NCBI GenBank assembly: GCA_000149265.1
Contig: CH003412.1
Location: 925,040 to 989,039, forward strand
Origin: Ciona savignyi
Lineage: Eukaryota; Chordata; Ascidiacea; Phlebobranchia; Cionidae
Length of the DNA stretch: 64,000 nt
Reading direction: 5' to 3'
Below, piece after piece: positions 24,001 through 44,584 of this stretch. The notes under the pieces were generated by a model that saw only the letters and a program-made list of their open reading frames with translations, did not search any database and was not told the origin of the DNA. The translations under genes and the position numbers were made by a program. Positions within the stretch are counted from its first letter, which is position 1. The number at the start of each line of letters is the position of its first letter.

Positions 24001-26138
24001 TAAAAGTCTCCGTTATGCTGTACATGCGTCGAACACGCGTTGTCCACGAGGCTTGGCGTCTCTGACTCTCTCTCACTAAACGGAGAGAAGAGACTTTACT
24101 CTACAGGTCTAAATTAGGGCGTGACAATTACAACACACGTTGTCATTCGTTGTCGCCCATTATATTGCTGTTGCCCAATAGTTGCCAAGTCATTATAAAA
24201 CAACAGTTAAAATTGTGCTGTTCGTTGTTGACTTGTAAAATCCGCAACATGTTTTGAAACAGAATTTTGTCAGCAACAAATGCGTACATCAGCGTAACAT
24301 TAGCCCTTTTTCCTTCACTGAACATTATGTAATAAACATGTTATTTTCTATTGATTTTCACTATGTTTTAAAGAATATCGAAAACACCAAATGCCCGGCC
24401 TCACAATAGAAAGCCATTCTGTGTAATATTTACAAGAGCACAATATTTTTGAATAATCTCAAATCGTAATGGAAACTGCTAGTATTCTTCCAATTGTCAT
24501 TTATTTGAAATATTTAAAATTGGACTTGGTAGCAGCAACGTCAAAGGTGATACGTGTTCATACTCACTTTAATAGAATTGCGTGTTTTCTTTGATATAAT
24601 ATGGATTGGTTTGATCACTATACATCTAATGGCAGTTAATCATGAGTAAAGTGGTCAAAATATAAAGGCTTTGTTAACATTTTACTTGCATTAACAACAA
24701 ACTACTCATTGGATGCTTAGATTGTTTGCCACGTTTATTGTCTGTTGTGACTTGTGACTAGTTTGATGAACTCAAAATGCGCGTTGAACCGAATCTCAAA
24801 ACCTCATAAACAACTGCAACTGAATAACTCCGCGGCTCCTTCAAGTGACTGAACTACAGATCGTAGAAAGTGAAGCTTCTATTCGACTGTTAATGATGAC
24901 GTAATGGGACTTTGTTTGTATTCAATGTGGGACTTTGTTTTTTTTGAATGTATTCAATTTGCGATACTACTGACATAAAGTTAATTTTTAGCTATTCCAG
25001 TGTTTTGCTACTAACAATAAATTGAGTAATTTGCAAAATCACTAATAAAACAACTGAAAATAATACCACAAAACGACTCTCAGTATTTGTAAGTTTAAAA
25101 ATAAAGGTGCGAATACACACTGATTTGAATCAAACTAACACTGATTATATTTTTTAATTTAAACAAAATGGGACACATGTTGTTCTTGTCCGTTTTTTCT
25201 TTTTATTTTTTTCGATAAACGCCATGCCTGATATGTCTCCCCGCCATCTAAAAGAAGAGGTAATGGAATCGCAATAAAATTTCGTCATTGATTAGACAAC
25301 ATAGCCTAGATATGCAGAAACCAAAATTTGGATGATGAGTCCAAGGGAATCCCCTGGGACACAAAACGCTATCTTTTTCAAAAAGTTAGTTGTTTAAGCG
25401 GGGCCGTAAAAAAATTAAATCGGGAATTTTTTAGGAATTTAGCTTCTTTTTACCGTAGGGTTTACCATGATGCTTTAAATAAGAATATATTTGGTGGATC
25501 AGTACTTCTTAAAGCAATTTTTTTAATGAAGAATAGATAAAACATTACTCAGGGAAATACCCTAAAATCAAAATATGGTTCTGAATCATGATTGTAAAAG
25601 GGAACCATTCTGCCCAAAGTTTTTTAAGATAGAGTTATCAAATTTGATTAAACCATCACAAAATTTATGATCTAAATATGTACAACCGATATTTGGGTTA
25701 AGATATTTGGGTTAAGCTCATGGAGTGAAAAGCCCACATCCTCGTCATGTATGTGATGTCGATGATACGTAACGGTTGATTGCAGTTTTGCGGCGGGAAT
25801 TTTGTTTTGTTTATCTATTGAACAGCAGAGCTGAAGAATAAATATACGAGGTTTTTGGTTGTGGATTAATTTTATCTGTAGTACTGTGGCCAGTTTATCT
25901 GCAGTACTGTGCTTAGTTACCAATTTAAAGTGTACTTTTTATGTTGAATTCAGGAAGTGTGCGCTAAATGGCTTGCTCAATGTCAATGACACAACCGAGT
26001 AACTAGCGGCCAGTTTTATTCCTACAATCTCCGACAGAAAGGCAAAGAACGATCTAAGATGTTCACTTTCAATGCAAAGCAATTAATATTAGTCAGAAAA
26101 CGTTGTGCCCTAATGTTGTATTACTGGCTTGTGGCTCC

Positions 26139-26206
26139 GTATGGAAAGTACGTCACTTTTCGCCGAGATCTCGAGTGTGCACGCATCAAATATTTAAGTG
26201 TGCAGT
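26139..26206 (+). repeat. Fragment of the POLD3-intron MITE family
   Basis: GTATGGAAAGTACGTCA..TTTTCGCCGAGATCTCGAGTGTGCAC and AAATATTTAAG.GTGCAG match the left end of the element at 62378-62759. The match stops after about 68 bp and no right end was found nearby, so this is a truncated copy. Confidence 0.7.
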
Positions 26207-26501
26207 AAATTGCTGCTACCAAGAAGTTCTTACACTGATGGATGCCATATTTCTCAAACCAATTCTATTTTTTTCATAAAAAGCTATGATTATTAGTTCC
26301 TTATAGCAAAAAAGTCTTGTGTAAATAATTAAATAAGAGGATGTAAGCTTATAAACAGGTAGCAGGAGGTTTAACAAGACTGCATTTACAAGATTTTTAA
26401 AATCTCATTTTATATCCAAAGTATTCATTCATTAAGCATAGTTGAAGTGGTACAATTGCTATGAATTGAAAAGTTGAAACGATTGAATAATTTCATGAAA
26501 C

Positions 26502-37047
<10,546 letters not shown>

Positions 37048-37733
37048 CATGTTGTAATTTCTATCTCGCCTTATGTTTGTGGAAATATTTCACCACTGCC
37101 CTTCTTTCTTTTCCTATGGTCAAGAGCTCGTCTGCCAGTGAACTTGTTTTTATGTGTGTTTATTGGAAGTAAATCATAAGAAATAATGTGACCCGTGAAC
37201 GGTATTTTCAACAGAATTCCCACCTTTAATATTCACAAGCGTGTTTAAAAGCGTATACATTCGCGTAGGCGCTGTTTTAGCCTCGTGACGTGCGCCTGAC
37301 TTTATTTGTATAATTTTTCATGTGTTGGATATTTTCGCCCTGGTTAGTGTTCAAAGGTGCAATGTTTACTAAATATCGCGTGTCATTCCCACGTAATCGA
37401 TTATGTTTGTTCATTGATCCTTTAAGGAACGAAAGTGTCTCATAATACGCAGCTGTAGCGTCATTTGTTGGCGTACACGTCACATGCGCGCACGAATAAT
37501 AGCTATGTTGAACAGTGGATGAATCACACTTTAGTCGCGAGTGCGATCTTATCATATATAAAGCGGAGATGCTGCAATGAGGTATCAAACGTGGAATTAA
37601 TGTACAGGCGGCAAGCAGTTGCGCGTATTTTGAGTAAAAGCATGATTTTACCAGCGGTCTTACTCATTTTTTCTTCAGCATATAGGCAGTACTTGTTCGG
37701 AAATTAAAATATTTTTGGTTCTTACTGAACAAA
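37048..37733. other. MASTL 3' UTR and promoter of the next gene
   Basis: There is no coding sequence here. The MASTL 3' UTR must end in this stretch; no canonical AATAAA was seen in its first 250 nt. A TATA box at 37555-37562 belongs to the intronless gene at 37734. A CRE-like half-site, CACGTCACATG, lies near 37478. Confidence 0.5.
37555..37562 (+). promoter_or_regulatory. TATA box of the intronless gene
   Basis: TATATAAA followed by GCGGAG, 172 bp before the start codon at 37734. The predicted start site near 37590 would give a 5' UTR of about 145 nt. A TTCTTCAG at 37672-37679 could alternatively be a splice acceptor. Confidence 0.45.
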
Positions 37734-38948
37734 ATGATGTCCAGCGAAAATCAGGTACTTTATGGGGATCTTCAACAGAACATATTGTACCAGTCGCAGC
37801 AAAGTGGCGAGGATTATTATTCCGTCGACAGCGGCGAGTATTCGGAATATGGGTTGGTCTACGATGAAATGAATGCTGAAGGCAATCTCGCATACACTGA
37901 GAACGAATATGAAGAATACGACACGCGAAACACACCTGCTCGAACTGCTGCTTCTGAAACGCTTGGACAACATAAAAAGCACGCCCGGGAACTGTTCAGT
38001 AAAACCGGACAGATCTTAAAAAATAGGCACGACCGGCTAAAGAAAAACTTGGATAAGTTTGCGGTTGCCATTGACCAGAAACTTCAAATCAGTTCGGGAA
38101 AGCCGAAAAAAGCAGGTCTGTCTGCAAACACAGCAGAAAATCTTGATCCCAAAGAAAAGGCTTTGAGTCTAAATCGCAACGCGTCGCCTTCAATGTTTCT
38201 CACCCCTCCATCTAGTCCGAGATTCCTCAGTCGTTCGTTGGAAAATGTAAATTCCAACTTCTCGAGCCCAGGCAGCAGCCCGGATAGATTTAGTCCCAGC
38301 GGAAAATTCCATTGGAAGAAACCATCTTTTAGCTTGAACGAAGATTCGGCTTCACTCGGAACTTCGCGACCGAAGGGCAATGTAAGTGGGACTAATATGG
38401 GACAAACCACCTACGACGGGTTGGATTTTCAGTCCAACTCCAAGGTATTTCTTCCGATACAGAGCTCAGCATCCCCGGTGAGGAAACGCAACTACCGACG
38501 CGACGAAGACTACGAAATCTTCGATGTTCAGCGCCCAACACTCATGAAAAGCCGGGAAAACGGACCACACCTTACGTACACGCCCGCTGAATCGTCCTGT
38601 CATGTGAAAGATGACGCATACAACCGACTTTTCATCTCCGGCAGACCAAGCTCCCCTATAATCATGTCACGTACACACCACAACCCTACACAGTTCAGGC
38701 CCACAAGCATCGACAAACACAGCCAGGACGGAGACTCCCCGTTTACAAAGCATTCAAATCATATTGGTGCTCACAGAACACCGATCCCACTGCCAAGAAA
38801 GCACAATGTTGCAGCGCAAAAGTCGCCTATCTCTGAAGATACCGAGGAGCCGATTTTCGGTGAAATCACATCTTCCAAAAGCAAGAATAGAAACTACGAG
38901 GAAATATCAATTAAGTACAAGGAACCCGAAAACTATTACGATTTGTAG
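37734..38948 (+). CDS. Intronless 404-aa disordered protein, unrecognised
   Basis: A single 1215-bp frame, the only long intronless gene in the window. I do not recognise the family. Residues 1-62 are acidic and carry ten tyrosines (YYSV, YSEY, YGLV, YEEY), suggesting tyrosine phosphorylation or SH2 binding. Residues 80-118 form a basic amphipathic-looking helix (HARELFSKTGQILKNRHDRL and on). The middle, about 150-210, is dense in Ser-Pro (FLTPPSSPRFLSRS, SSPGSSPDRFSPSG). Near the C-terminus PIPLPRK fits a PxxxPR SH3-binding motif, and the protein ends NYYDL. There is no signal peptide, membrane segment or zinc-binding pattern. The composition suggests a cytoplasmic scaffold or adaptor (inference). 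A TATA box upstream and AATAAA at 39363 support a real transcription unit. A retrogene origin is possible. Confidence 0.75.
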   Translation: MMSSENQVLYGDLQQNILYQSQQSGEDYYSVDSGEYSEYGLVYDEMNAEGNLAYTENEYEEYDTRNTPARTAASETLGQHKKHARELFSKTGQILKNRHDRLKKNLDKFAVAIDQKLQISSGKPKKAGLSANTAENLDPKEKALSLNRNASPSMFLTPPSSPRFLSRSLENVNSNFSSPGSSPDRFSPSGKFHWKKPSFSLNEDSASLGTSRPKGNVSGTNMGQTTYDGLDFQSNSKVFLPIQSSASPVRKRNYRRDEDYEIFDVQRPTLMKSRENGPHLTYTPAESSCHVKDDAYNRLFISGRPSSPIIMSRTHHNPTQFRPTSIDKHSQDGDSPFTKHSNHIGAHRTPIPLPRKHNVAAQKSPISEDTEEPIFGEITSSKSKNRNYEEISIKYKEPENYYDL

Positions 38949-39362
38949 TAGAAAAAACGTTGGTACGAAGAACTATTACTCAATTTTTCTTAAAATTTCG
39001 CGAGTTATTCTTGCTTTCTTACATTTACTTGTGTAAACTAATGATTATTTCAGTTTAAATTTGACAAACCGCCGAAAAAATTTACTATGAACCATGTCCT
39101 GCCAATTACCTATTATTTTATATGTGCAGAGACAAATTTAAATTTCATCCGCCTATATTCTAGGTTAGGCGGTCACATCTAAATATACCGAAAGTAAATT
39201 ATTGGTTGGATTTTAGACGTGTTTTAACGACTGTCCTTTTTCATTTCCAAATTTATATCAAAGGTCTTGCTTCGTGTTTTCATCGTGGAAACAAAAAATA
39301 AGCTAAACTATCACATACTAATATAACGTCGTCATTTTGTTGTCCACACAGATTTACTCGCC

Positions 39363-39368
39363 AATAAA
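39363..39368 (+). terminator. Poly(A) signal of the intronless gene
   Basis: AATAAA 415 nt after the stop codon at 38946-38948. Confidence 0.4.
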
Positions 39369-39579
39369 TTTCAGTGAGTTTAACAGAGTACACGTTTTTA
39401 TTATGCTTTTCTAAATAAGGTAAAGAAATTGAAAGATCGATATTAATAAATTAGTAATCAATTGGTGTATCTTTAACACAATAAAAATACAATGGTCGTA
39501 TACCATATGGGTCATTCAGTTAATCCAAATAGCAAATTGTATCGGATCAAGGTCCGACCGGTTAGCTTGGTATGGGTTT

Positions 39580-39706
39580 GTGCTTCGCATTTTAAGACAA
39601 ACACTTTAATAGCCCTCATTAACCCGACGGTGGTTGCGAGGTGACCTGTCGATTATCCGTGTGTTAACGACCATTTTCGTTTTCCCATTCAAGATAAATA
39701 TCCTAT
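39580..39706 (+). repeat. SINE family 2, 3' part
   Basis: TTAATAGCCCTCATTAACCC, CGACGGTGGTTGCGAGGTGA, CCGTGTGTTAACGACC and CAAGATAAATATCCTA follow the order of the family body. The head is degraded. Confidence 0.55.
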
Positions 39707-40059
39707 TCTTAATGTTAACATATAAGCTACCAGTGTGTTCCAAGAAAAAAGGGAAAAATCTGAAGATTTTGCGACCTTGTACTTGCCTTGCCTAGACACT
39801 GATTGTATGTCAAAAGGGACCAAGATCAAAGCACGGCACTAAACCACGTTTATTGAATGTATGGATTGGTGCAATTTACAAATAATACAATGAATTTATT
39901 TTGTAAAACATAATTCCAAGATATGCAGTACGTAAAGTGTTTATAGCAATAACCCGGTTGCGGGCATGTGGTAATTATGGCGAATGCAATTGTTGCGTTC
40001 AAAGAACACTCGCCTTCGGTTTACAATTCGCCACTCGTCAACAATTTTTGGATAGGATT

Positions 40060-40330
40060 TTCATGTTTATCCTCAAAAGGAAAAACGCAAGGTACGTTCA
40101 TAAAATGACAATCGTGAGCTTACCGTTAGGTTACCGGACCTATTACAACATTTTGTGTATAATTGAGAAAGTCCTTCAATTTTGTTATATTATGTTTAGC
40201 CACTGTTAATACACAGTTTGGTGCGTTGTCTGTTAGGCGCCTTGTGCAAAAACACAGCGGACTAGCTAGCAATCAGTTTCGCGTGTGCTACCGTTCGGCT
40301 GACAGTTAACGCATTAACCCACCAAGCTTT
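40060..40330 (-). mobile_element. SINE family 2 copy
   Basis: Reverse orientation: tail CATGTTTATCCTC, body TTACCGTTAGGTTACCGGAC and GTATAATTGAGAAAGTCCTT, then CGGACTAGCTAGCAATCAGT and a head ending GCATTAACCCACCAAGC at about 40325. Confidence 0.6.
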
Positions 40331-40761
40331 TCATTTGGACTATATCCCATCTATCCTCATGACGCATATAAACATTTCAATCCAGCAATCTCTTCGTCTT
40401 GGTAGATGCCTCTGTGACAAGTCGTCCCTTCAGTCGAAAGACCGCGCAATCTAACCAAACCACTGGTGGTGTCCTTGAGCAAATTACTTCGCATTTACTC
40501 TCTTAGTTTAAACAAACATTAATAAACCTACACATTTTCCTGACGTAACATTTTTCATTTTGACTGAGCTGTGAATATATTACGTGGAACTTTTTTAAAA
40601 TCTATAGAATTATATTTTAGGCTACATAACCGTACATTAATACAGACACACGATCGTATTACTTTGTAGAGTCAACCTTGTGTGGACAGAATCTTAGAAT
40701 TTGAACTGTTTATAACATCATCGAATCGAAATTGAACCCAGTTAAAAAACACTGTCGTTAA

Positions 40762-40876
40762 GTGGCTGCCTGGTCGAATGGTTAACGATAAATATAACAA
40801 CTATTCAAAAATAGTTTTGGTGACGATTCCTCTATAGTCTAGGTCCTAGGAGTTTAAAACCAAGTGCGGTAAAAAC
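40762..40876 (+). repeat. SINE family 1 copy shared by both units (unit A)
   Basis: Head GGCTGCCTGGTCGAATGGTTAAC, B-box-like GGAGTTTAAAACC and tail GCGGTAAAAA. The equivalent copy is at 45418-45516, so it predates the duplication. Confidence 0.6.
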
Positions 40877-41826
40877 ACTGTGGTTGAGAGACCAAAAGGT
40901 TTGCGCGACAGATTGATTCTAAATCCTATAATGCGAGTTTGCATTTAACATGGTTAGAATTGAAATCACGAATAGCGCGAAAAACAGCAAAATGACGAAT
41001 CTTTTAAAAATTCATTTTTGCAGGTCTGGCTAAATTGGTGTCGATGCATGCTAAAAGTTGATACGGTGATAATTTTTTCGCATGAAAATGTTTTATTTCA
41101 CTACAAACAAACTATTAAGTACGAAACACTTTTACAAAATTTTCTCCTAAAATATGGAACTTTGCAGACTACGACAGCCATTTCAAAATAATGTAGAAGT
41201 ACTTGTGCCAGTTCGGCGACAGCATCCTCTTTTTGGAGTGAACTGAAATGCTTCAGGCGTTTTTTTATAATCCAAGTGTTAGAGGTTTTTTTTTAGTTTA
41301 GGTCAGATCTAAGCTTCAATTTTAATTTGTGAAATGATCTAAAAATTCCTGTGGTACATTGGAGTGACAGCCATTTTTTGTGAGGTCAGTTTGCATGGAA
41401 GAGATCGAGCGGTACAATATTTGGTTAAACGCCTCCTTCTCTAAATACCAATTATTACTTTAATTTCTTTTTCGTTTTTTTGTATTGAACATAATTGCAA
41501 GACGCATGTCGTATCCGCCTATAGGTTATATTAGGTATTGGGACGCATGCCATTCCATAATACGTTAATCGATTTTTTCCAGATTTATTTACAATACCTG
41601 GTTTGATTGTTGCAAATGGTCGTTTTGGTATTTTTTACGTTTATGTTATTTAATGTAATGCCCGGGAAAAATATGACAACTTCCGAAAATTTCGCTCTAT
41701 TGATAATGCTCATTGAGTCATTTAGGTTAGATCTGTGTTTGGATCAAGTTAAATAAAATGGAAGCACGTTGCGTCGTTTGGTAGTCAATTAAAAGTAGAA
41801 AAACAAACAGTTTTTTAGGGAGATAT

Positions 41827-41832
41827 TTTATT
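41827..41832 (-). terminator. Poly(A) signal, peptide gene copy A
   Basis: AATAAA on the minus strand 122 nt past the stop. Confidence 0.5.
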
Positions 41833-41953
41833 CTGGTTTTATCACAACATTGGTTCGGTCAAAATGAAACACAAATTTTCAGCTGTGTGATATGGTATGT
41901 CCTTAAAGTTAAATGTTTAATTTCAGAAGGTTTAATTAAACTGGATGTTGCCA

Positions 41954-42810
41954 TTATTCCTGAGAATCGGCAATCTTCTGGAAAACTTCTTCCATCGCTG
42001 AATCGTCAGAGTTAGCTGCAAAATAGTTTGGTCAGTTGTGTCAAGTCATTTATTGAGAACATTATTTGTATTTCTACAACACACAATTATTATAACGAAT
42101 TTATTACGTTGTATTAAAATCCCATATTACACATAACCGCTATTGGATCGCAACGTTAAAAAACAAACTAGTGACTGGATGCGTACCAGACAACAACAAA
42201 CCGAAATGTAGTCGTAGATGGGAAAATGCAAGGGGTATTATCACACGGGCCATCGTCAGATTACCCCGAGCCCACCCTCGGGTTACTGGGGCTATTAGAG
42301 TATTTTGTTTATAACCGGGGAAATTCTCCAGTTTTAGCAGCACATTAACTAATCCACCGGATTTGGGGGATTCCCACTAAGTGTTTTACTCAAGGATGCA
42401 ACCGTCTAGTCAGCGGGTGCTTTAGAGAGCTGCCTTCACAACGTTGGTACCGATTTGAGGTTCGACTTACATTCAATAAAGGTACTTTTTTTTTTTTACC
42501 GAGCTAAGTTTCGAACCCATGATGAGCTCGTCACTTGGACTGTTTTTTTTTGTATAATAGTTAGTATATGTATCGGTCGCGTTAACCATTTGGACACAAA
42601 GGTACTTACTTGATTGCGATGACTCGTCCCAAGTTCGCCTCCTTTAAACAAAATGAAACATTTAGTACAAAAAACACATGGGTCAACATGAACAAGGTGG
42701 AAAGTGATATATATTCACCTGAAGCACCAATACCTTCTGCGACGTCCACCCTCCACCTCGGTGAGCGCTAACAGAGCGATTATCAGAAGAGCAACTGCTA
42801 CTTTGTTCAT
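41954..42810 (-). CDS. Secreted cationic peptide precursor, copy A (61 aa)
   Basis: Coding exons on minus: 42719-42810, 42610-42641, 41954-42015; phases 2 and 1 join cleanly to 61 aa. The ATG follows an acceptor (TCTTTACAG) directly, so a non-coding first exon is expected. One ending at the donor CCAAG|GTAATT (42870) lies just below a TATA box. Residues 1-21 are a clear signal peptide (MNKVAVALLIIALLALTEVEG). Then comes a strongly basic core, GRRRRYWCFRRRTW, with one Cys and two Trp, and an acidic Ser-rich tail (DESSQS.., ..MEEVFQKIADSQE). A basic core with an acidic propiece is the usual layout of tunicate and other host-defence peptide precursors, which is inference here. I cannot assign a named family. 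A convertase-processed signalling peptide is the alternative, given RRRR and RRR sites. Confidence 0.8.
42205..42475 (-). mobile_element. SINE family 2 copy in peptide gene intron (unit A)
   Basis: Reverse orientation between coding exons 2 and 3 of copy A: CATCGTCAGATTACCCCGAG, CCCTCGGGTTACTGG, AACTAATCCACCGG, then CCGTCTAGTCAGCGGGTGC and the reversed tRNA-like head. It is shared with unit B. Confidence 0.6.
42488..42597 (-). mobile_element. SINE family 1, full copy, unit A only
   Basis: This 110-bp insertion is flanked by a 10-bp target duplication AAAGGTACTT (42478-42487 and 42598-42607). Unit B has the empty site (single AAAGGTACTT near 47186-47195), which fixes the element ends exactly. 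On the minus strand it reads tRNA-like head (AAATGGTTAACGCGACCGAT), T/A-rich middle, B-box-like GGGTTCGAAACTTAG and a poly(A) tail. It sits only a few bases past the 5' splice site of the 42610-42641 exon, in the gene's orientation. Confidence 0.9.
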
Positions 42811-42920
42811 CTGTAAAGATCAAAACTTCATTATTACAAAAATAAACAGCAAAACAACAATCGAATTACCTTGGTACTTTAACTTGACTGTATATTTCCA
42901 TAAATCGGCAGTAATGCTGG

Positions 42921-42928
42921 TATATATA
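42921..42928 (-). promoter_or_regulatory. TATA box of peptide gene copy A
   Basis: TATATATA (CTATATATACC on the gene strand). The expected start is about 25-30 bp downstream, giving a non-coding exon of about 25-30 nt that ends at the GT donor at 42869-42868. The next exon begins with the ATG. Confidence 0.65.
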
Positions 42929-42939
42929 GCCACAACCCA

Positions 42940-43047
42940 GGATGCTATTCAGCACGATCGCTCACGAAAACAGAACTTCGTCGAAAACAACTTTCGGGAT
43001 TGGTTCCTCAGTTACTCGTGGTGGCGGCGGATGATTGCTTCCCAACT
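42940..43047. repeat. Promoter arm of an inverted repeat, unit A (left)
   Basis: This is the sequence directly upstream of the peptide-gene TATA, running from GGATGCTATTCAGC to CTTCCCAACT. It is repeated in inverted orientation at 43723-43826, about 675 bp away. Confidence 0.8.
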
Positions 43048-43434
43048 ACGACACGAAGATGGAAATAATACATCGTTCCATCCGCATCTTGGTGCTCGTG
43101 ATGCCGTTGTAACTTCGGTCAAAGCACATTTAATTATCAATACTTGGCACTGGTCGGTTAAGTCCTCGGGCACGGCACTTTGTAAAAGCCTCGATTCAGT
43201 GGCGGTTTAAATTTGTGGTAGATTTTTTCCGGGGCAAAAATAAAATATTTAGATCTTTACTTTAGTTTACCCCAATAATCTGCTCCAGGCAACGTACTTG
43301 TCCAAGGACACATAGCCGACGCAGCTGGTTTATTCGACTTACACACTTGTCGGCTGCCTGCAGACAGTGGAAGCTCTTTATTATTCACCCATGAGATAAA
43401 CCGCCTAGAATCCTAGACCAAATAGGTTGGTGTA

Positions 43435-43555
43435 CGGTCGTGTGGCAATAGACTGGGTATAATGGTTAGCAGCGCGACCGATATATACAACGAATTCTAC
43501 ACAAAAAAACTGTCGTATTGACGAGCCCATTATGGTTCCTGGTGAAAAATGACGA
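43435..43555 (+). repeat. SINE family 1 remnant between promoter arms (unit A)
   Basis: ACGGTCGTGTGGCAATAGAC..TAATGGTTAGC..GCGACCGATATATAC followed by TCGTATTGACGAGCCCATTATGG. It lies in the spacer of the inverted repeat. Confidence 0.5.
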
Positions 43556-43722
43556 CTAAGCGTTTTTTGTTATGCTGTTAAAAAATGACTGAGCGTTTTT
43601 GTTAAAGGGTTAAAAAATGACTGAGCGTATAAGTCAAAAAGGGTTCCATTCCGAACAGAGAAAAACATTTTCCTCATCAACACGACATGTTTGCAACAAG
43701 GTGTCAGTTTCATCGCGTGATT

Positions 43723-43826
43723 AGTTGGGAAGCAATCATCCGCCGCCACCACGATAACAGGAAGCAACCCGAAAGTTGTTTTCGACGAAGTTCTGTCTTC
43801 GTGAGCAATCGCGCTGAATAGCATCC
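43723..43826. repeat. Promoter arm of an inverted repeat, unit A (right)
   Basis: The reverse complement of 42940-43047 (AGTTGGGAAGCAATCATCCG to GCTGAATAGCATCC). Beyond it no TATA or peptide exon follows, so only the promoter segment is duplicated. Confidence 0.8.
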
Positions 43827-44339
43827 CTGCATCCAACAGTTCTCTGCACGACCTGTCAATCACGGACGGTCTTTCCCATCGCGTTTCATTCCTTTGTAGA
43901 CAGTGCCTATTGTGACGCATATAGAGTGGTTTAACTAAAAAAAATCGAAAGCTCATATCGCGAATTGTGTATTGAAAAAGCAACAGACCCGATACTCGTA
44001 GCTTGTTACTCATTACACAAGACGTAATTAAGATGACATAACAAAAGCTTGGATAAGAACAATACTGTAGATGATAAATACTGATGTGACGCCAAATTTA
44101 AAGTTCAAATACAAAATAGATGGGAAAGAAGCAAAATAAAAAAGATCGGGAGACCAATATGACGGAAAAATTGTTGCAACATTTTACGAAAAAAAGTTTC
44201 TATCATGAATTCATAATTTTACAAATAAAGAGAAGATTAAGAGCAACGTAATCAAATGTAAATGACGTAACAATGTAACCAGTCGGAAGTTAGTTTTTTA
44301 AGCGAAACCCTATATGAATTTTATGCTCTTTGGTTGGTC

Positions 44340-44436
44340 GTTTTCCATGATAGACTCGTTGCTAAGACCGTTTTTTTTGTGTATTTAAGTAGGTATATGT
44401 ATCGGCCGCGCTAACCATTCGGCCACACGACCGTAC
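44340..44436 (-). repeat. SINE family 1 copy (unit A)
   Basis: Reverse orientation: TGATAGACTCGTTGCTAAGACCG, T-run, TATGTATCGGCCGCGCTAAC, CATTCGGCCACACGACCG. The counterpart is at 48895-48995. Confidence 0.6.
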
Positions 44437-44488
44437 CCCCTAAATTATTTTATCAACTTGAGTTGTTCTTAAGCACTTTAGCGACAGC

Positions 44489-44584
44489 TTATGGCTTAAC
44501 GATGCTGCTGGTTGAATCGACCACTTGGTTGATGTTGGCTCCTTTGGCTGCTAGCATTAACTGCAAATGCGCTTCCCCGTTCGT
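44489..44584 (-). pseudogene. Exon-like frame, unit A (31 codons plus stop)
   Basis: After an acceptor-like TTTGCATCAG the minus strand reads TNGEAHLQLMLAAKGANINQ and on to a stop. The stretch has an ankyrin-like ring (AAKGANINQ). Unit B keeps the same frame and stop with a one-codon indel. I cannot find partner exons, so this may be a relict or the last exon of an unrecognised gene. Confidence 0.35.

Larger units (their letters stand above)
21135..26501. other. Divergent intergenic region between the KLF gene and MASTL
   Basis: About 5.4 kb without a supportable gene. It contains a GC-rich promoter patch near 21280-21400, a perfect GTCACGTGAC palindrome at 23991-24000, short direct repeats (GATATTTGGGTTAA twice at 25687-25712; TATCTGTAGTACTGTG twice near 25875-25912) and a MITE fragment at 26139-26206. 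Frames at 23100-23548 and 25328-25540 show no splice signals or family resemblance. Confidence 0.5.
38949..40509. other. Intergenic region with SINE remnants
   Basis: It holds the 3' UTR of the intronless gene and then two SINE family 2 remnants (39580-39706 plus, 40060-40330 minus). No coding sequence is supported. Confidence 0.5.

Noticed and set aside
24058..24094. CT-rich / GA-rich facing repeat as a possible hairpin RNA
   Set aside because: Pairing is short and interrupted, and simple CT/GA composition explains it.
25328..25540. 70-codon frame in the KLF-MASTL interval
   Set aside because: Low-complexity Lys/Phe-rich translation, no splice or promoter context, no recognised family.
42704..43210. 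168-codon plus-strand frame over peptide gene copy A
   Set aside because: It is antisense to the signal-peptide exon and promoter. The unit B counterpart breaks after 89 codons, so the frame is not maintained.
43570..44013. 147-codon minus-strand frame in unit A
   Set aside because: In unit B the same region is split between frames by indels, and it overlaps a promoter inverted repeat; no selection for coding is visible.
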